From Allium sativum (taxonomy: Eukaryota; Streptophyta; Magnoliopsida; Asparagales; Amaryllidaceae): a stretch of DNA of 64,000 bases. A program made the position numbers and the translations under genes. Numbering within the stretch: position 1 is the first letter of the stretch; the number at the start of each line of letters is the position of its first letter. The notes under the pieces were generated by a model. It worked only from the letters and a program-made list of their open reading frames with translations. It made no database searches and had not been told where the DNA came from. Positions 1 through 11,465 of the stretch are shown piece by piece. The DNA lies in NCBI GenBank assembly GCA_030737875.1, contig CM060911.1:92896599-92960598 (forward strand). Reading direction: 5' to 3'.

Positions 1-1340
1 ACAATAATTCCTCCGCTCATGAATATTTACAGTCTTCAATTGCTCCATCTTGATCAACATCTTCCACGTTTTCGTATTCATTGGTCGGAATGATTTTCGA
101 ATATAATTTCGATCCCGGTCTTTCCGTACCAATAAAGTTGGGCTAGATTTTGATAGTCGATTATTTAACTATCAAAATAAACAATCATAAAAATGAAACA
201 GATCAATTGGTTTATTACCCAGCATCACTTGGCCATTTAAAATAATATATCATTCCTAATATATTAATATCCTTAAATCATTTTATTTATATACTTGGAA
301 AATTTTCTTAAAACCACATCCAATTTCTCGTTAACTACCATTTCAAAACATTTGTTATAACATTACTTATTATCTATAATTTGGAAATCGATTCAACTTA
401 TCAGTGTAAAACAATCATTACGAATCTCATTTTGTTTCCGTTATTTGAACAGAATAATCGTCGCTTATCATTTTAAAATGAACTCATTCTAAATCACATT
501 TCTTACCTTTGAAAATGTCGTTATATTCTCACCAATCTCCTCTTATATATTTCTATTATGGAAATAACATTTCACATCGTCAAGCCCCTTTTATTTCCTT
601 TTTATATTTGAAATCCCATCATATATATTCCCATCATTTTCCAACAACGTTACATTATTATTTCTCAAAATAAATTTACTTCCAACATCTCCCCCATTAC
701 AACTAATATCATCCTTCGATAATCCTGAAGTTGTTCAAGTTGGGGTATTTTAATTACCTCTGAGACCTTGATCAACAACGTTCTTATCTTAAGATAAATA
801 TCAGTTGCAATACAAAAGCCGATGTTCATTCCCAATATCAAATCAAATCCCATTATAGTTATACTTTAATGAAATCTCATCTCTTATTAATATATCGAAT
901 TTATATCGCATCTTTTTTAACTCTACTCGTCTCACCCCTGTTGTTTCAAACTTGAGTTTCCATTTCTACTTCCCATTTCATATCCCATTTTATTCCTAAT
1001 AGTAAATCAGTAAGAAACTAATTTCCTAAATATCAACCCCAAAGGCCGAAACAAACATCAAATAAATATTCAGAAAATCGGTTATCTCAACTGATCCCCA
1101 GTTAAGTTCAAATTAACATTCTTTAATTCCAAATCCTGGCTTTTTCTTTATTCAAATGTCATTTCTAATAACTTGTTTCAATAATATATATTCAATAGAA
1201 ATTCAGGTTTTATAACTTCACAAAATATTGGATTTCATATAATCCAATTAAATATAATTCAAAGATAATTAATAAAACTTTGGTTTAATAATAATAATTA
1301 TTATTATACCTCAAATCGCCTAAGTATTCATTTACCATAA
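1..1340 (-). repeat. F4a, segment 1: remnant of an old LTR, cut by E1
   Basis: No gene is seen. The stretch is AT-rich and runs colinear with part of the E3 LTR. The tract near 145-180 with 'gatagtcg...aactatcaaa' matches the E3 LTR near 21648-21670. The tract near 737-775 with 'caagttggggta...attacctct' matches 21904-21930. It is therefore a diverged relative of the E3 LTR, in the same minus orientation. Its first part (about 1.2 kb by alignment to E3) lies left of the window. The copy resumes at 17153, after E1. Small open frames here are short and unsupported. Confidence 0.7.
1336..1340. repeat. Target-site duplication of E1, left copy (CATAA)
   Basis: CATAA lies directly before the TG of the left E1 LTR and is repeated directly after the CA of the right LTR at 17153-17157. 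A perfect 5-bp duplication is what Ty3/gypsy integrase leaves and fixes both ends of E1. Confidence 0.93.
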
Positions 1341-2271
1341 TGAGACGACCCCAAATCTCGTACTGACGAAGACAAGGGTTATCTTTGGAATATAACACAG
1401 AAACAAATAATAGCAGAATAGAATTTAATAAATACACCAGATAATGAACAATAGAATATACTGGATAAAAGTAATCATCAGAGTTACACAGTATACAGGA
1501 TCTTACTTAGTACAAATGCAGTTCAGTTATACATAAATGTCTACAGCGGAAATAAACAAAATATGTACAATAGGAGCTGAACATCATAAAAAGAGATAAA
1601 TAATAGAATCCATCTTCAGCTCCAGCTATCCAGAAAGAACCAGCTAAACCTGAATACAAGGCTGCCCGTGTAGAAAAATGGGCACCCGAGTTTGAAAGTG
1701 AAACAAACTACGAGTCAGTCATGGGATTGGTATGAGAAATCTACTCAACACATTTATAATATGGCTAATCACAGGACCACGCCACTTTCGTGTAACGGGT
1801 TTACTCGATTGGATTGCCAGTGCTTTAAAACAAATCTTTCTTTTAAACAACGCAATGCATTTTATAAAAATGAAGCCATTATAAGACTCAGTTCCCATCA
1901 CACAATGCAACGCAAACCGGAGGATAGAGTTTTACCTAATAACGGCCAAAATATGCTTGATACAAATAAAATAAAGGCATTTGATATTATTGCTAGTGTT
2001 TTTATGTTTTGAAACCAATTTCAAATCATAACTATCAATCATAGACGGCATTAATGCCCCATACCACTATGTCGCCATATATAGGTATACAATCAAAACC
2101 GCACAGTCACGTATTTGGAAATTGGATTTCCGTCATGAACCAAGGCAAAAGATAGTCCTTACCGATTTCGAGACAATCTAGCCCATGACTCAGGGTCAGA
2201 GCGCATCGACCCTTGGAGCGACAGGGCCGGTCCACCGATGTGGATTAGAATGCCTGAACACTACGTTTCTC

Positions 2272-2345
2272 CGCCCTATAGGGCGTAAACGAGCCAACGA
2301 ATGGCTCCATCGGTCCCGGATCGACCGATATATCCGAGGCGCCTC
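2272..2345. other. Cluster of four short hairpins/palindromes in the E1 LTR
   Basis: Four inverted repeats follow one another within 74 bp: the perfect palindrome CGCCCTATAGGGCG (2272-2285); GAGCCA/TGGCTC with a 5-nt loop (2291-2307); ATCGGTC/GACCGAT with a 7-nt loop (2309-2329); and GAGGCGCCTC (2336-2345). The other LTR has the same cluster at 12651-12724; there the first palindrome is altered but still pairs CGCCC with GGGCG. In minus-sense RNA this lies toward R/U5. A role in RNA packaging or dimerisation is inference. Confidence 0.6.
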
Positions 2346-3259
2346 GCAACAGCAACAACCACACAGGTGAAAAGTATATAAATGTCAGGGCTGGTAGGTC
2401 ACTGACACCACCCTAGCTAGAAAGAAACGCATGCCCTCCCTGAGGTCCTTCTCCCGTTTCTGGTTCATACCGGGGTGTGAGGCTCGCGAATTCACATTAT
2501 ACACAAAGCTACGCCACACAGGCGGTGCTTTGATCATCACCACAAGACTTTGCTTTTCAACAGAAGCCCTGATCATTTGCCACTTAGGCATGCCACACTA
2601 GCAATTCATGCCATGCGACTGATGTCCATCGATACACAACCTCTGAGCTTGTGCGTCTCAGAGAAGGGCGTTAAGCAAAAGAACAAATTCTCCGCCGCCA
2701 AACAGATGTATATTTAATAGAGATCATTCAACATAGAATAAAATCCAATGTCAGACACACAGTCCATTTACAAGTCCGTTCTGGGTCTGAACGAAACCGG
2801 AGGCACTAAATACCTCGCAAACCCATCGATCACCACGTACGTCTGGACGATCACCACTCATTATTCATATTTCGGGATGCCTCCCAATCAGGACCTCGGT
2901 TACCATCCAAACGAGGTGAAGATCTCCAGTCTTCGACCACCATCTTCATCTTCGACTTTCAATCGTCGGTCTATTATTTGAAATGAGAATTAACTCGGTC
3001 TTTTCAAATAATTCACGTATTTTTAGAATTTCAAATCAACTTATTTCAATGGTTAAATCAATCGACAACACCAATTTGTTCTTTAATGTACTTTTCACAC
3101 TAAACACATTCAACCATCAAAAACCACATAAATCGAGCAAATTCAGTTTATTTCCATTCCATATCATTTATGATATTTTATAACAATTTATCGCTATTTT
3201 TATTTATTTTAAAATAGCCAATTTAGTCAAAACGACGCTTCGGGCCATAACGCGGCCGT

Positions 3260-3725
3260 GGCGCTGTTTTTCTTCAGATTTGATTTACACATATATGAAA
3301 ATCTAACCGTTGGATCTTCACAAAATTTACATCATTAGAAAGGTCTTTTCAAAATGAATCCAACGGTTCTAGTTTTGGGAAAATCCGACGGTCGGATCTC
3401 CCGATACAATCGTTTGAAGTTTCGATTTCAAAATACGAACAGCAGCGTCGTTGTTCGATTAAATATAATTATATATATATATAAATATAATCGATTCTGG
3501 CGCTGTTTTTCTTTTGATTTGAATTAAACATTCCAGACAATCCAAATGTTGGATTTTTACAAAGTTGGTGCCGTTGGAAAGATATTTCCAAGGCGAACCC
3601 AACGGTTGCGGTTTCGGGAAAATCCGACGGTCAAATTTCCCGCACAAGTTATTTGAAATCACGGTTTCAAAACACGAACTGCACGGCCACGTTTCGTTTT
3701 AATTTTATTTATATTTATATATTTA
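3260..3725. repeat. Tandemly duplicated ~230-bp module inside the E1 LTR
   Basis: Two diverged copies, 3260-3498 and 3499-3725, share in order GGCGCTGTTTTTCTT, a block around CCAACGGTT, GGGAAAATCCGACGGTC and a closing block with 'acgaac' followed by an AT-rich tract. The closing block resembles the end block of LTR U3 regions here (about 6600-6660 in E1 and the end of the E3 LTR). The E1 LTR therefore seems to carry extra copies of an LTR-end or promoter-like segment in its middle. The other LTR has both copies (about 13638-14105). Confidence 0.6.
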
Positions 3726-5539
3726 TATAAATATAGTTCATTCAACAATTTTAATATCGTTTTCACTTCAAATATTTCACTAACGCCTTTAAATTTTGGA
3801 AAATTTCGCCATAACCTCCTTTGTACGGGAGGGGCAGGGAAAATTCCCAAATAGCCACACGGGCGTCTCATGTCAAAAAAGAAAAAGAAAAAGTCAAGCG
3901 GCTAGCCAACAGGCTCATAAAATCATCACCCAAACAAAACAGTAAATGTGTACCTATTTGTCGAGCACAAAATTTTATTCCTCTTCTCTAGCCCCTTTGC
4001 TATAACCTGTTCAATAAATATGCACGCACATATATACAATTTTTATCACTTATCATTTTCCATTCAACTTCATATTTGATTTACTTTGGTTTAAAAACAC
4101 CATTCATTCTACTATTGCATGCATAGGCTAAAATCATATCATTAGCTAATTAATGTATATTTCAACTCATGCATATTTTATTTGAACAAGTGGCTATTTT
4201 TAACACTTCACATTTCAAAGATGATAATTTTGGTGAAATAAAACACATTTCAACACATGACTATTTTCTTTAGTTCCTATGCATGTTGAAAATAATTTTT
4301 CTTCACAAATATTTATTTCAACGTCCGCATATCATTAGCATATCACATAGATGATAAAAATGATATTTTTATCATTTAAAATATTTATTCGATAAATAGA
4401 TGTTTTCAACACTTCATAGTTTCAATAAAAATGTAATTTTTATTGTTCGATCTTTTTATTCAACACATGAACTCTTCCACTACACACACTTCTCAACACA
4501 TGAGCATTTCCACACATGAATATTTTATTTATGTTGTTCATATAAGTAAGATAGAATTTTTGTTGTTGAAACTATTTATATATAAGGAGAATCTTTTACA
4601 TACTTCATATATATTATAAAAATGTGATTTTTATTGTTTAGACACTTCACTCACTCACAAATGAATTTAATTTTCACACATCACTTTTCAACACATTAAC
4701 ATTTCCACACATGGATAAAGTTTCAACATATGACTTTAATTTCAACGCATGAAAATAATTTCAACATATCAAATTTATTCTAACACATAAAGATTATTCA
4801 AAATTTCGGCAGCATAACGGCAGGGTAGTTAAAACCAGCACCGTCCCTAGTACAGCTCCTCGCTCTACCTTAAAACCTCGCGGTTTTTGACAATGGGGAT
4901 TCATGCATCTAGTTCGCACGCAGGCGGCATGTATATATTTATTTCATTTCCACAAAATAATCCTATGTGGTTTGAACCAAATATTTCTCGACCACAAATG
5001 GGTATTTTTCAACCACAATCAATCAAATCAACCACAAACAATCCCAATCAACCATTCGCTATCAATCAATTTTTCACACCAATCACAACCAATAAATATC
5101 GTCCATGGTTTGTGGACGAGGGGCGTATGTATATATATATATATATATATTCATATATAGCAATTCACTTCTATTTCAACACATATATAATTTTTACAAC
5201 GCCTATATAACTTATACATCGAACGTACAACTTATACAACGCTTATACATGTGGTGTACAACGCTTATATAACTCATACATCGACTATATAATTTATACA
5301 TCGTCGTTTTTCATATATTTTATAAATTAGAAATCTCACATTGGGTTCCACTCCACCAAAAATAGCAGAAGGCCCAGAAAAATACGCGGTCTCTTCTAGA
5401 ATGTAGAAGACGTCCACACGAGTCCACTGTCTATTGTTTCACTGAATTTCGTCAACACAACAAGAAGATATGATTTTTATTTATTTTGCAAATATTGCGA
5501 CACTTTTAAACTGTTAAAAACTATTTTGATTATAACAGC

Positions 5540-5900
5540 CGTTACCTTCTGCTGTTCTTCGAAATTAGGGATGGATTTCTCGATCAAACCGCGTAGCTTG
5601 AAGCCGATTGAGTTACGTCATGTTGAGGAGCTCCGAACGGTGCTTTGGGGGGTAGCAGCCTCGTCCAACTCGTCGGCCTTGGGGGGTGGTAATCGGACGG
5701 CGAACGGCAAGACTTCAGGGCGGTGGTTCTTGGTGATGGAGCGATGAGGGGGGTCGAAGAGAGTATGGATGTGACGAGGGGGAGGAGATCTTCAAAAAGT
5801 TGAACTAGAGGGGTTGGCAAAAAAGCCTGTGGCGGCGGCGATTGGGCTGGGAAGCTTTGAGCAGCTTCCGCCGTTAATCGGGGGCAGGAGAGAGAAATCC
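5540..5900. other. GC-rich, gene-like stretch inside the E1 LTR
   Basis: Base composition rises sharply against the AT-rich surroundings, and there is an open frame on each strand (5526-5747 plus, 5584-5820 minus). The same stretch recurs at about 15915-16260 in the other LTR, where the minus-strand frame is not preserved as a matching long open frame. No protein family is recognised. It could be a captured host fragment or merely U3 sequence. I do not call a gene. Confidence 0.4.
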
Positions 5901-6169
5901 AATTTTTTTTTTAATTTATTCAGATTGGCCGGTAGGTTTTATAAGGGGTTTTCTGTCATGACCACCAATCTAAACCCAACGACTATCGTCCCTAGCGTTT
6001 TACCTCTATTCCGAACACAATGGGATATGTTTCGTAGGCCCATTCGACTGTTTTAGTCAGTTTCCATTTAATTTAAAATATATAACATTCAATATTCGAT
6101 TTGAACGTACATTTCAATTTGCCAGGGCCACAAACTGATTCGAAAAATTCCAGAAAAATAAATCTGGCT

Positions 6170-6420
6170 ATGTTTTGACGATACGGTCCCAACAAAACTA
6201 GTTTTGTCGAATTCTGAGACCGTTTGCAAAAAGGCCCATTTCTGGTCGATCCAATTTAACTGTAATTGACCAAAACACATTTTCCTTTGCCACGCTCACA
6301 TACTAGCTTCAAAAATTATGAAATTTGAAACCTAGCAATAACTTCTCATCCCGGATCCAACAAAAGTGGTTTCGTCGAATTCCGAGGTCATTTGCAAAAT
6401 GGCCAATTTCACGGGCTATA
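6170..6420 (-). promoter_or_regulatory. Two palindrome-bearing modules in E1 U3
   Basis: Two related modules lie in tandem. The first centres on ACAAAACTAGTTTTGT (6192-6207), a perfect 16-bp palindrome followed by CGAATTCTGAG. The second, near 6360-6390, has CAAAAGTGGTTTCGTCG and CGAATTCCGAGG. The same pair occurs in the right E1 LTR (palindrome at 16561-16576) and in the otherwise divergent E3 LTR (25121-25136 and 25282-25297). Shared U3 placement suggests a protein-binding or promoter-proximal element; that role is inference. Confidence 0.5.
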
Positions 6421-6783
6421 TAGATTCCATAGCGACCTTTATGAAAATTCATTTGGCCATAACTTTTGCTTTCCGCTATGAAAATTCGATTTTTCAGATT
6501 CCTTAGAAAGGTATTCACTAACAGATTTAAATATTTTTAGTTTCACTCAAATCCGTTTTATTTCGCACCCGGTACAGTCCGACAAAGTTTGAATTCAATT
6601 TTTGAAACTACAGCGCCATTTCAGGCCTTGTTTATAATTATAATTAATTATGTTCGTTTTCAATTGCCGATTCAATTCACTTTTCATCTATATTATTTAA
6701 AATATTTATTTTAAATATTTAAAATCCATTATTTTAGCCAATATAAAAAATTTAAATTGGTTCAGATTTTCAGGGTCGTTACA

Positions 6784-6796
6784 ATCTCCCCCACTT
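6784..6796 (-). other. E1 polypurine tract (plus-strand priming site)
   Basis: Read on the minus strand, the sequence directly before the 3' LTR is AAGTGGGGGAGAT, a purine-rich run abutting TGTAACGACC. Position and composition fit the polypurine tract of LTR retrotransposons. Confidence 0.9.
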
Positions 6797-6801
6797 AAAA
6801 C

Positions 6802-6817
6802 TTTTCGTCCCCGAAAA
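6802..6817. other. Small hairpin just upstream of the E1 polypurine tract
   Basis: TTTTCG/CGAAAA arms flank a TCCC loop. Equivalent hairpins with a 4-nt loop lie at the same place in E3 (43390-43405) and in the second E2 internal region (36458-36473), although the three families differ elsewhere. Confidence 0.6.
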
Positions 6818-7198
6818 GGAACAAAGTCGAAAGTGGTTTGATTAATCAACCCTATGTTCAATTTGGCTTCAATTTTCCAACTTTTCAGTTTCTAAGAATT
6901 TTCAAATTCTTCAAAAATTTGGCTAACACCCGGAATTTTCGAAAATTTTCGCCATAATTCTATCATTGATTAAATTAACTATTGTTTCAATAATTCGATT
7001 AATCCAATCTACTATCACCCAACACAAGCAACAATCAAATTGTTTTTAACTTTTCGAAACATTACAAATTAATTCCTATTCTCCTTTAAAATCATTCAGA
7101 CTATAGAGTTAAAAGTGCACATCCATGGAAAGAAAATAATAATAGAATAGAGCCTTAATTGGTAATGCAAAGTATGGTAAATGTACCTTGCACCGGAG
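6818..7198 (-). other. E1 3' untranslated region of the internal domain
   Basis: This is non-coding sequence between the pol terminal stop (7199-7201) and the polypurine-tract hairpin. It contains a tract near 6920-6965 ('cgaaaattttcgccata') also found in the E1 LTR (about 3780-3820) and in the E3 internal region (about 43560-43590). No open frame of note. Confidence 0.6.
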
Positions 7199-7798
7199 TC
7201 AATCAGGGATATCCACTCGGCATTTAGGATATGCTTTCTGAATGCTCTCCTAAGTTTCCTAAGTACAATCTCGCGGATCTCCACTCCATTGCACTTTGAC
7301 TAAGTGAACCTTCTTGTTCCTCAGCTCTTTGGTTTCTTTGCCGATGATCTTTAGCGGCTCTCTTCTCACAACTAATTCAGGGGTAATTTCAATATCCTGT
7401 TGAGCTGCTTCTTCCATGATCAAGTCTGGATCATGAACGTGCTTTCAAAGTTGAGATGTGTGAAATACATCATGAACTCCAGGCAACCAATCCGGCAGTT
7501 TAACTCTATAAGCGAGCGTTCCGATCCGTTCCAGAATAGGAAACGGACCAATGAATTTGGGTGCTAACTTTCTAGTTTTACCGAACTGGATAACTCCTCT
7601 CATCGGTGATACTTTCAAATATACATAGTCGCCAACAGCAAAGGATATATCTCTTCTTCTTCTATCGGCATAGCTCTTTTGTCGGCTTTGAGCGGCGAGT
7701 AATCGCTTCTTAATAAAATCGACTTTGTCGGTAGCTTCTCGGATCATGTCTGGCCCCAACACAAGTCTATTACCGGGTTCGACCCAACAAGCAGAAGA
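7199..7798 (-). pseudogene. E1 pol, 3' part: integrase C-terminal GPF module and chromodomain-like tail, broken
   Basis: Within the open stretch 7448-7762 the minus-strand translation shows the usual integrase C-terminal order: a YADRRRRD run, VGDYVYLKVSP, then a GPFPILERIGTLAYRVKLP-type GPY/F module, then HDVFHTSQL. A TGA at 7445-7447 closes it. The same frame continues downstream with VKVQWSG and other residues spaced as in the chromodomain of plant chromoviruses. It is broken by TAG codons at 7259-7261 and 7250-7252 and ends at TGA 7199-7201. In the family this tail helps direct integration to chromatin. This segment is separated from the upstream integrase core only by an in-frame TGA at 7799-7801. 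The chromodomain call is moderate; the GPF module is firm. Confidence 0.82.
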
Positions 7799-9139
7799 TC
7801 AGCACGGTCTATCGTATAATGCTTTGAATGGAGACATTGTCAGACTTGCCTGGTAGCTGTTGTTATAAGAGAATTCAGCCGAATTTAGATGGTCTTCCCA
7901 TGATCCACCGAAATCTAGAACACAAGCCCGCAATAGATATTCTAGAATACGATTCACCCTCTCAGTCTGACCATCTGTCTGAGGGTGATAAGCGGTGCTC
8001 AAGTTCAGTTTTGTTCCCAGCTCTACTTGAAACGCCGCCCAGAATTTGCTAGTAAATATCGTATCTCTATCACTGACTATAATGAGCGGCACTCCATGTA
8101 GTCTAACAATTTCCTTGAAATAAATCTGCGCCAGACTCTGAGCAGTTCTGTTTGATCTGACAAGTATGAAATGGGCGGTCTTCGTGAAGCGATCTACGAT
8201 CCCCCAAATACTGTCATTTCCTTTTCTGGTTCTGGGCAAACCATCAATGAAGTCCATGGAAATATGTTCCCACTTCCAGCTTGGATCGTCTAGCGGTTGC
8301 AATAATCCAACCAGTTTCTGTTGGTCGCTTTTGACTAGCTGGCAAGTAGGGCATCGGCTAACGTATATGGAAACGTCTCTTTTCATAGCCTTCCACCAGA
8401 ATGTTCGTTTGAGATCGTTATACATTTTGGCCACACCAGGATGGATACTCAGCTTGGACTTGTGACACTCGTCTAACACTTCCCTTTTTAACTCTGGGAT
8501 GTCAGGAACACAAATCCTTCCTTTCAACCTCAGGGTCTCGTCGTTCTCTATTTGAAAACACGAGGGTTCTCCTTTCTGAATCCTTTTAATCATATCCTTT
8601 ATAAAGTTATCCTCCTTCTGAAGAATAGATATTTTGTCAATCAAGGAAGTCGTGATAATAAAGATGGCGATCATTACATTCTTTCGGCTCAGCGCATCGG
8701 CCACGACATTGGCTTTCCCTGGAGTATATATAATTTCAAAGTCATATGCTGCAAGAAACTCCAGCCAACATTGCTGCCTCAGATTCATGTCTTTCTGGGT
8801 GAACAGATACTGTAACGACTGGTGATCTGTAAACAATTCGAATCTCTCACCCAGAAGATAATGCCTCCAGATTTTCAAAGCGAATACTATAGCCAATAAC
8901 TCAAGATCATGAGTTACGTAGTTCTTTTTGTGTGGCTTCAGTTGATGGCTAGCATAAGCAATCACTTGACCCCTTTGCATTAACACTGCGCCAAGGCCTT
9001 CTCTAGAAGCATCAATCTAGACTTTTAAATCCTGGTTGTCATCGATGATGGTTAACACTGGAGCTGTCGTTAATCTTAAGTTTAGCTTTTCAAAAGCCTC
9101 TTCACATTCTGGAGTCCACTTGAATTTAGATTGCTTCTT
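7799..9139 (-). pseudogene. E1 pol, middle part: RNase H and integrase core, broken
   Basis: The open stretch 7799-8986 (395 codons) reads RNase H then integrase. RNase H shows E29 and D54 (within FTDHQSL) and the ADALSRK end of the domain. The first catalytic Asp, in IDAS, lies upstream of an in-frame TAG at 9017-9019. The integrase zinc-binding motif is H175, H182, C212, C215. The catalytic core is D245, D306, E342, with spacing of 60 and 35 residues, a complete D,D(35)E set. The frame can be followed upstream to about 9139, where a one-base shift joins it to the reverse transcriptase frame. It stops at TGA 7799-7801, in place of what is often Arg in relatives (a C-to-T change would do this). 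All catalytic residues that can be seen are intact, so decay is by stops and shifts only. Confidence 0.92.
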
Positions 9140-9719
9140 GTAAGCTTCGTTAAGTGACCAGATATCTTCGAAAAGTCTTTGACGAATTTCCGATAATAAC
9201 TACCCAATCCGAGAAAATTGCGGACTTCAATGGGGGTACTGAGCTGTTTCCAATTCTGAATAGCTGTGATTTTGCTTGGATCCATAGCAATTCCTTCTTT
9301 TGATACGACATGGCCCAGAAATTTCACTTCATCTTGCCAGAATATGCATTTGGACAGTTTGGCTTTCAATACATTCCGTCTCAGAATTTCTAGAGCCTAT
9401 TCCAGATGCTTTTCATGTTCGGTCTTTGATTTAGAGAAGATTAGAATATCGTCAATGAAAACCAGAACGAATTTATTCAAAACCCCTCTGAACACTCTAT
9501 TCATTAGATCGACGAAGTAAGCTGGAGCGTTACACAAGCCGAACGACATTACTAACCACTCGTAGAATAAGTCGGGACCTCTGAATGCTGTCATTGGAAC
9601 ACACTCTTCGGCAATTTGAAGTTGATGGAAGCCTGTAGCTAGGTCCATTTGTGAAAGTACTTGTGCGCCATTCAGATGATCCAATAAGTCGTCAATCCGC
9701 GGCAATGGATATTTGTTCT
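9085..9719 (-). pseudogene. E1 pol, reverse transcriptase fragment, broken
   Basis: The minus-strand frame carries [43 protein letters not shown] and the catalytic box VFIDDIL, followed by [15 protein letters not shown] and the [12 protein letters not shown] connection region, all standard for Ty3/gypsy reverse transcriptase. It is out of frame with the upstream gag-protease reading (shift near 9720). An in-frame TAG at 9397-9399 interrupts it, and another shift near 9140 takes it out of frame with RNase H. A Met at 9705 is only an internal residue, not a start. Reverse transcriptase copies the element RNA into DNA in the cytoplasmic particle; this copy cannot make it as one chain. Confidence 0.92.
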
Positions 9720-11465
9720 TTATTGTCTGTTTTTCAGATCACGATAATCCACACATAGACGTAGAGTACCGTCAGATTTTGGGACAAACACCACTGCTGC
9801 TCCCCAATCAAAGAAACTAGGCCTGATCAGACCCTTCCATACGAGTTGTCGTGTTTGATTGTCTAATTCCTCCTTCTCTTTCAAGGACATTCTTCGAATA
9901 GCGTGAACTACCGGCCTTGCATTAGGAATCAAAGCAATTTTGAAATCTATTTCTCTTTGCGGAGGTAAGCGAACAACTTCTTCAAACACATCCGCATAAT
10001 TCTTGATGACAGGAATGTCTTTGATGATGTCAGGAATATTCTCTGTGACTTCAGGGATATTTTCTATTTGAGCTGGAGAAACATCCAAAGCTACCCAGAA
10101 GTCCTTTCTATTTGAAGTCGGGCCTTCACGTGGTATGGTTATATAATTCCTAGATTGGGCCTTCGCCTTAACAACTCTCTCGGCACATCTAACCTCTCCT
10201 TCATAATTGGTTAGCCAATCCAATCCCAGAATAAGATCGAATTCATTAAAATTCATGATGATAGAGATAATAGGGAATTTATAGCAAGAAAAAGAGACAG
10301 GTACTGCACAAATCCAACTGAGATTGATGGAACCCCCAACTGGATTTTGGACAGTCATTGGTTCTTTGAGCTTCTTCAACCTCAAATTCAACTTCTTGAC
10401 TGCACTCTTTGCAATAAAGCTTCGTGACGCGCCTGTGTCAAACATTACTTTAACTGGAACGTTCTTGACATTGAGCGTGCCTTCTAAAACATCCGACCTT
10501 TCCTGAGCAGACGAAGATGTAGGTACTTCTACCACTTCATTTACATGCGCTGCTTTGGATTTCTTAAATTGCCTGCAGTCCTTTTCAAGATGGCCAGTCC
10601 GACGGCATTGAACGCACTTTCTATTTTCTTGAAACTCTCCATCAGTTCTAAAACTCTTCTTCTTTTGTTTTCGATTGGCTCTATATCCATCCTTTCTTTG
10701 TTTCTTTAAAGATCTACAATTCCCTTGCAAATGCCCTTGCTTATGGCAGTTATTGCATATGGCGGTCGTTACTGGTTCCTTCTCAGATTTAGCCCTTTTC
10801 CTCTTAGCACTGGGCTTCTTACTGATCTCAGACGTCGTACTAGCCTCAGGATGATCAGTTTCTGATTCAACCTTATTGCTAGAACTGACTTCCTCTTCGT
10901 CGCGCAACATGCCTTTCTTATGGAGATCTTCAAACTGATAGGCCATATAAATCATTTCTGGAAAAGGAAGCTTCACATGCCCCATCACTTTATATTTCCT
11001 TTGAAGCCCGTTGATAAATCTCAAATTCTTCCTCTTCGGATTTTGAATTAGATGAGGAGCAGAGTGAGAAAGTTCGTTGAATTTCTTATGATATTCTGGA
11101 ATTGTCATATCTCCTTGAATCAGATAAGAAAATTCATCGCATAATCGCTCAGTCGCTTCGGGAGGAGTAAATTTTTCCAGGAAAATCACTTTGAATTTGT
11201 CCCAGGTGATATCACCTTCGGGATTATCTTTAACAACTGAATCCCACCAGAATAAAGCTTCGTCTTTGAGTGCCCAGGAGGCTAGTAATCTTTTCTGGTC
11301 ATCCCTCAGCTTTAAACCGTCAAAGATCTTTTCCGCAGAACTAATCCAAGCTTGTGTCTTCGTAATAGATTCTTCACCAGAGAACGGGATTCCACCCATA
11401 TTTCGATATTTGATTAATAGGGCCTCAATATCCGGTTCTGCATTCCTTCTATTTCTGACACTCAT
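9720..11465 (-). CDS. gag: E1 gag-protease with the first part of reverse transcriptase
   Basis: This is an open frame of 581 codons starting at ATG 11465, 239 bases from the primer site. Residues 65-180 match the retrotransposon Gag domain ([12 protein letters not shown], then [11 protein letters not shown]). A basic stretch at 219-235 is followed by two CCHC zinc knuckles, C237/C240/H245/C250 and C284/C287/H292/C297. The second knuckle is unusual, since many plant Ty3 elements have one. The aspartic protease site DTGAS is at 343-347, with LGLDWL at 413-418. From about 515 the reading enters reverse transcriptase (VVFVPKSDG at 558-566, CVDYRDLKN at 571-579) and ends at a TAA caused by an apparent one-base deletion near 9720. 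Gag packages the RNA; protease matures the particle. The frame is intact, but expression is unproven. Confidence 0.92.
   Translation of the reverse strand: MSVRNRRNAEPDIEALLIKYRNMGGIPFSGEESITKTQAWISSAEKIFDGLKLRDDQKRLLASWALKDEALFWWDSVVKDNPEGDITWDKFKVIFLEKFTPPEATERLCDEFSYLIQGDMTIPEYHKKFNELSHSAPHLIQNPKRKNLRFINGLQRKYKVMGHVKLPFPEMIYMAYQFEDLHKKGMLRDEEEVSSSNKVESETDHPEASTTSEISKKPSAKRKRAKSEKEPVTTAICNNCHKQGHLQGNCRSLKKQRKDGYRANRKQKKKSFRTDGEFQENRKCVQCRRTGHLEKDCRQFKKSKAAHVNEVVEVPTSSSAQERSDVLEGTLNVKNVPVKVMFDTGASRSFIAKSAVKKLNLRLKKLKEPMTVQNPVGGSINLSWICAVPVSFSCYKFPIISIIMNFNEFDLILGLDWLTNYEGEVRCAERVVKAKAQSRNYITIPREGPTSNRKDFWVALDVSPAQIENIPEVTENIPDIIKDIPVIKNYADVFEEVVRLPPQREIDFKIALIPNARPVVHAIRRMSLKEKEELDNQTRQLVWKGLIRPSFFDWGAAVVFVPKSDGTLRLCVDYRDLKNRQ

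Larger units (their letters stand above)
1341..6783 (-). repeat. E1 3' LTR (left copy)
   Basis: This is a 5,443-bp LTR beginning TGAGACGACC and ending GGTCGTTACA in plus-strand reading. Because the element is on the minus strand, U3 is at the right side and U5 at the left. It holds a hairpin cluster (2272-2345), a duplicated ~230-bp module (3260-3725), a TA-rich microsatellite near 5128-5155, a GC-rich stretch (about 5540-5900) and two palindrome-bearing modules (6170-6420). LTRs above 5 kb are at the long end for plant Ty3 elements. Short open frames that recur in the right LTR have no recognisable domain. Confidence 0.93.

Noticed and set aside
1341..1345. Treating each E1 LTR as a solo LTR insertion
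   Set aside because: The CATAA duplication flanks the pair, not each LTR, and primer site and polypurine tract lie between them.
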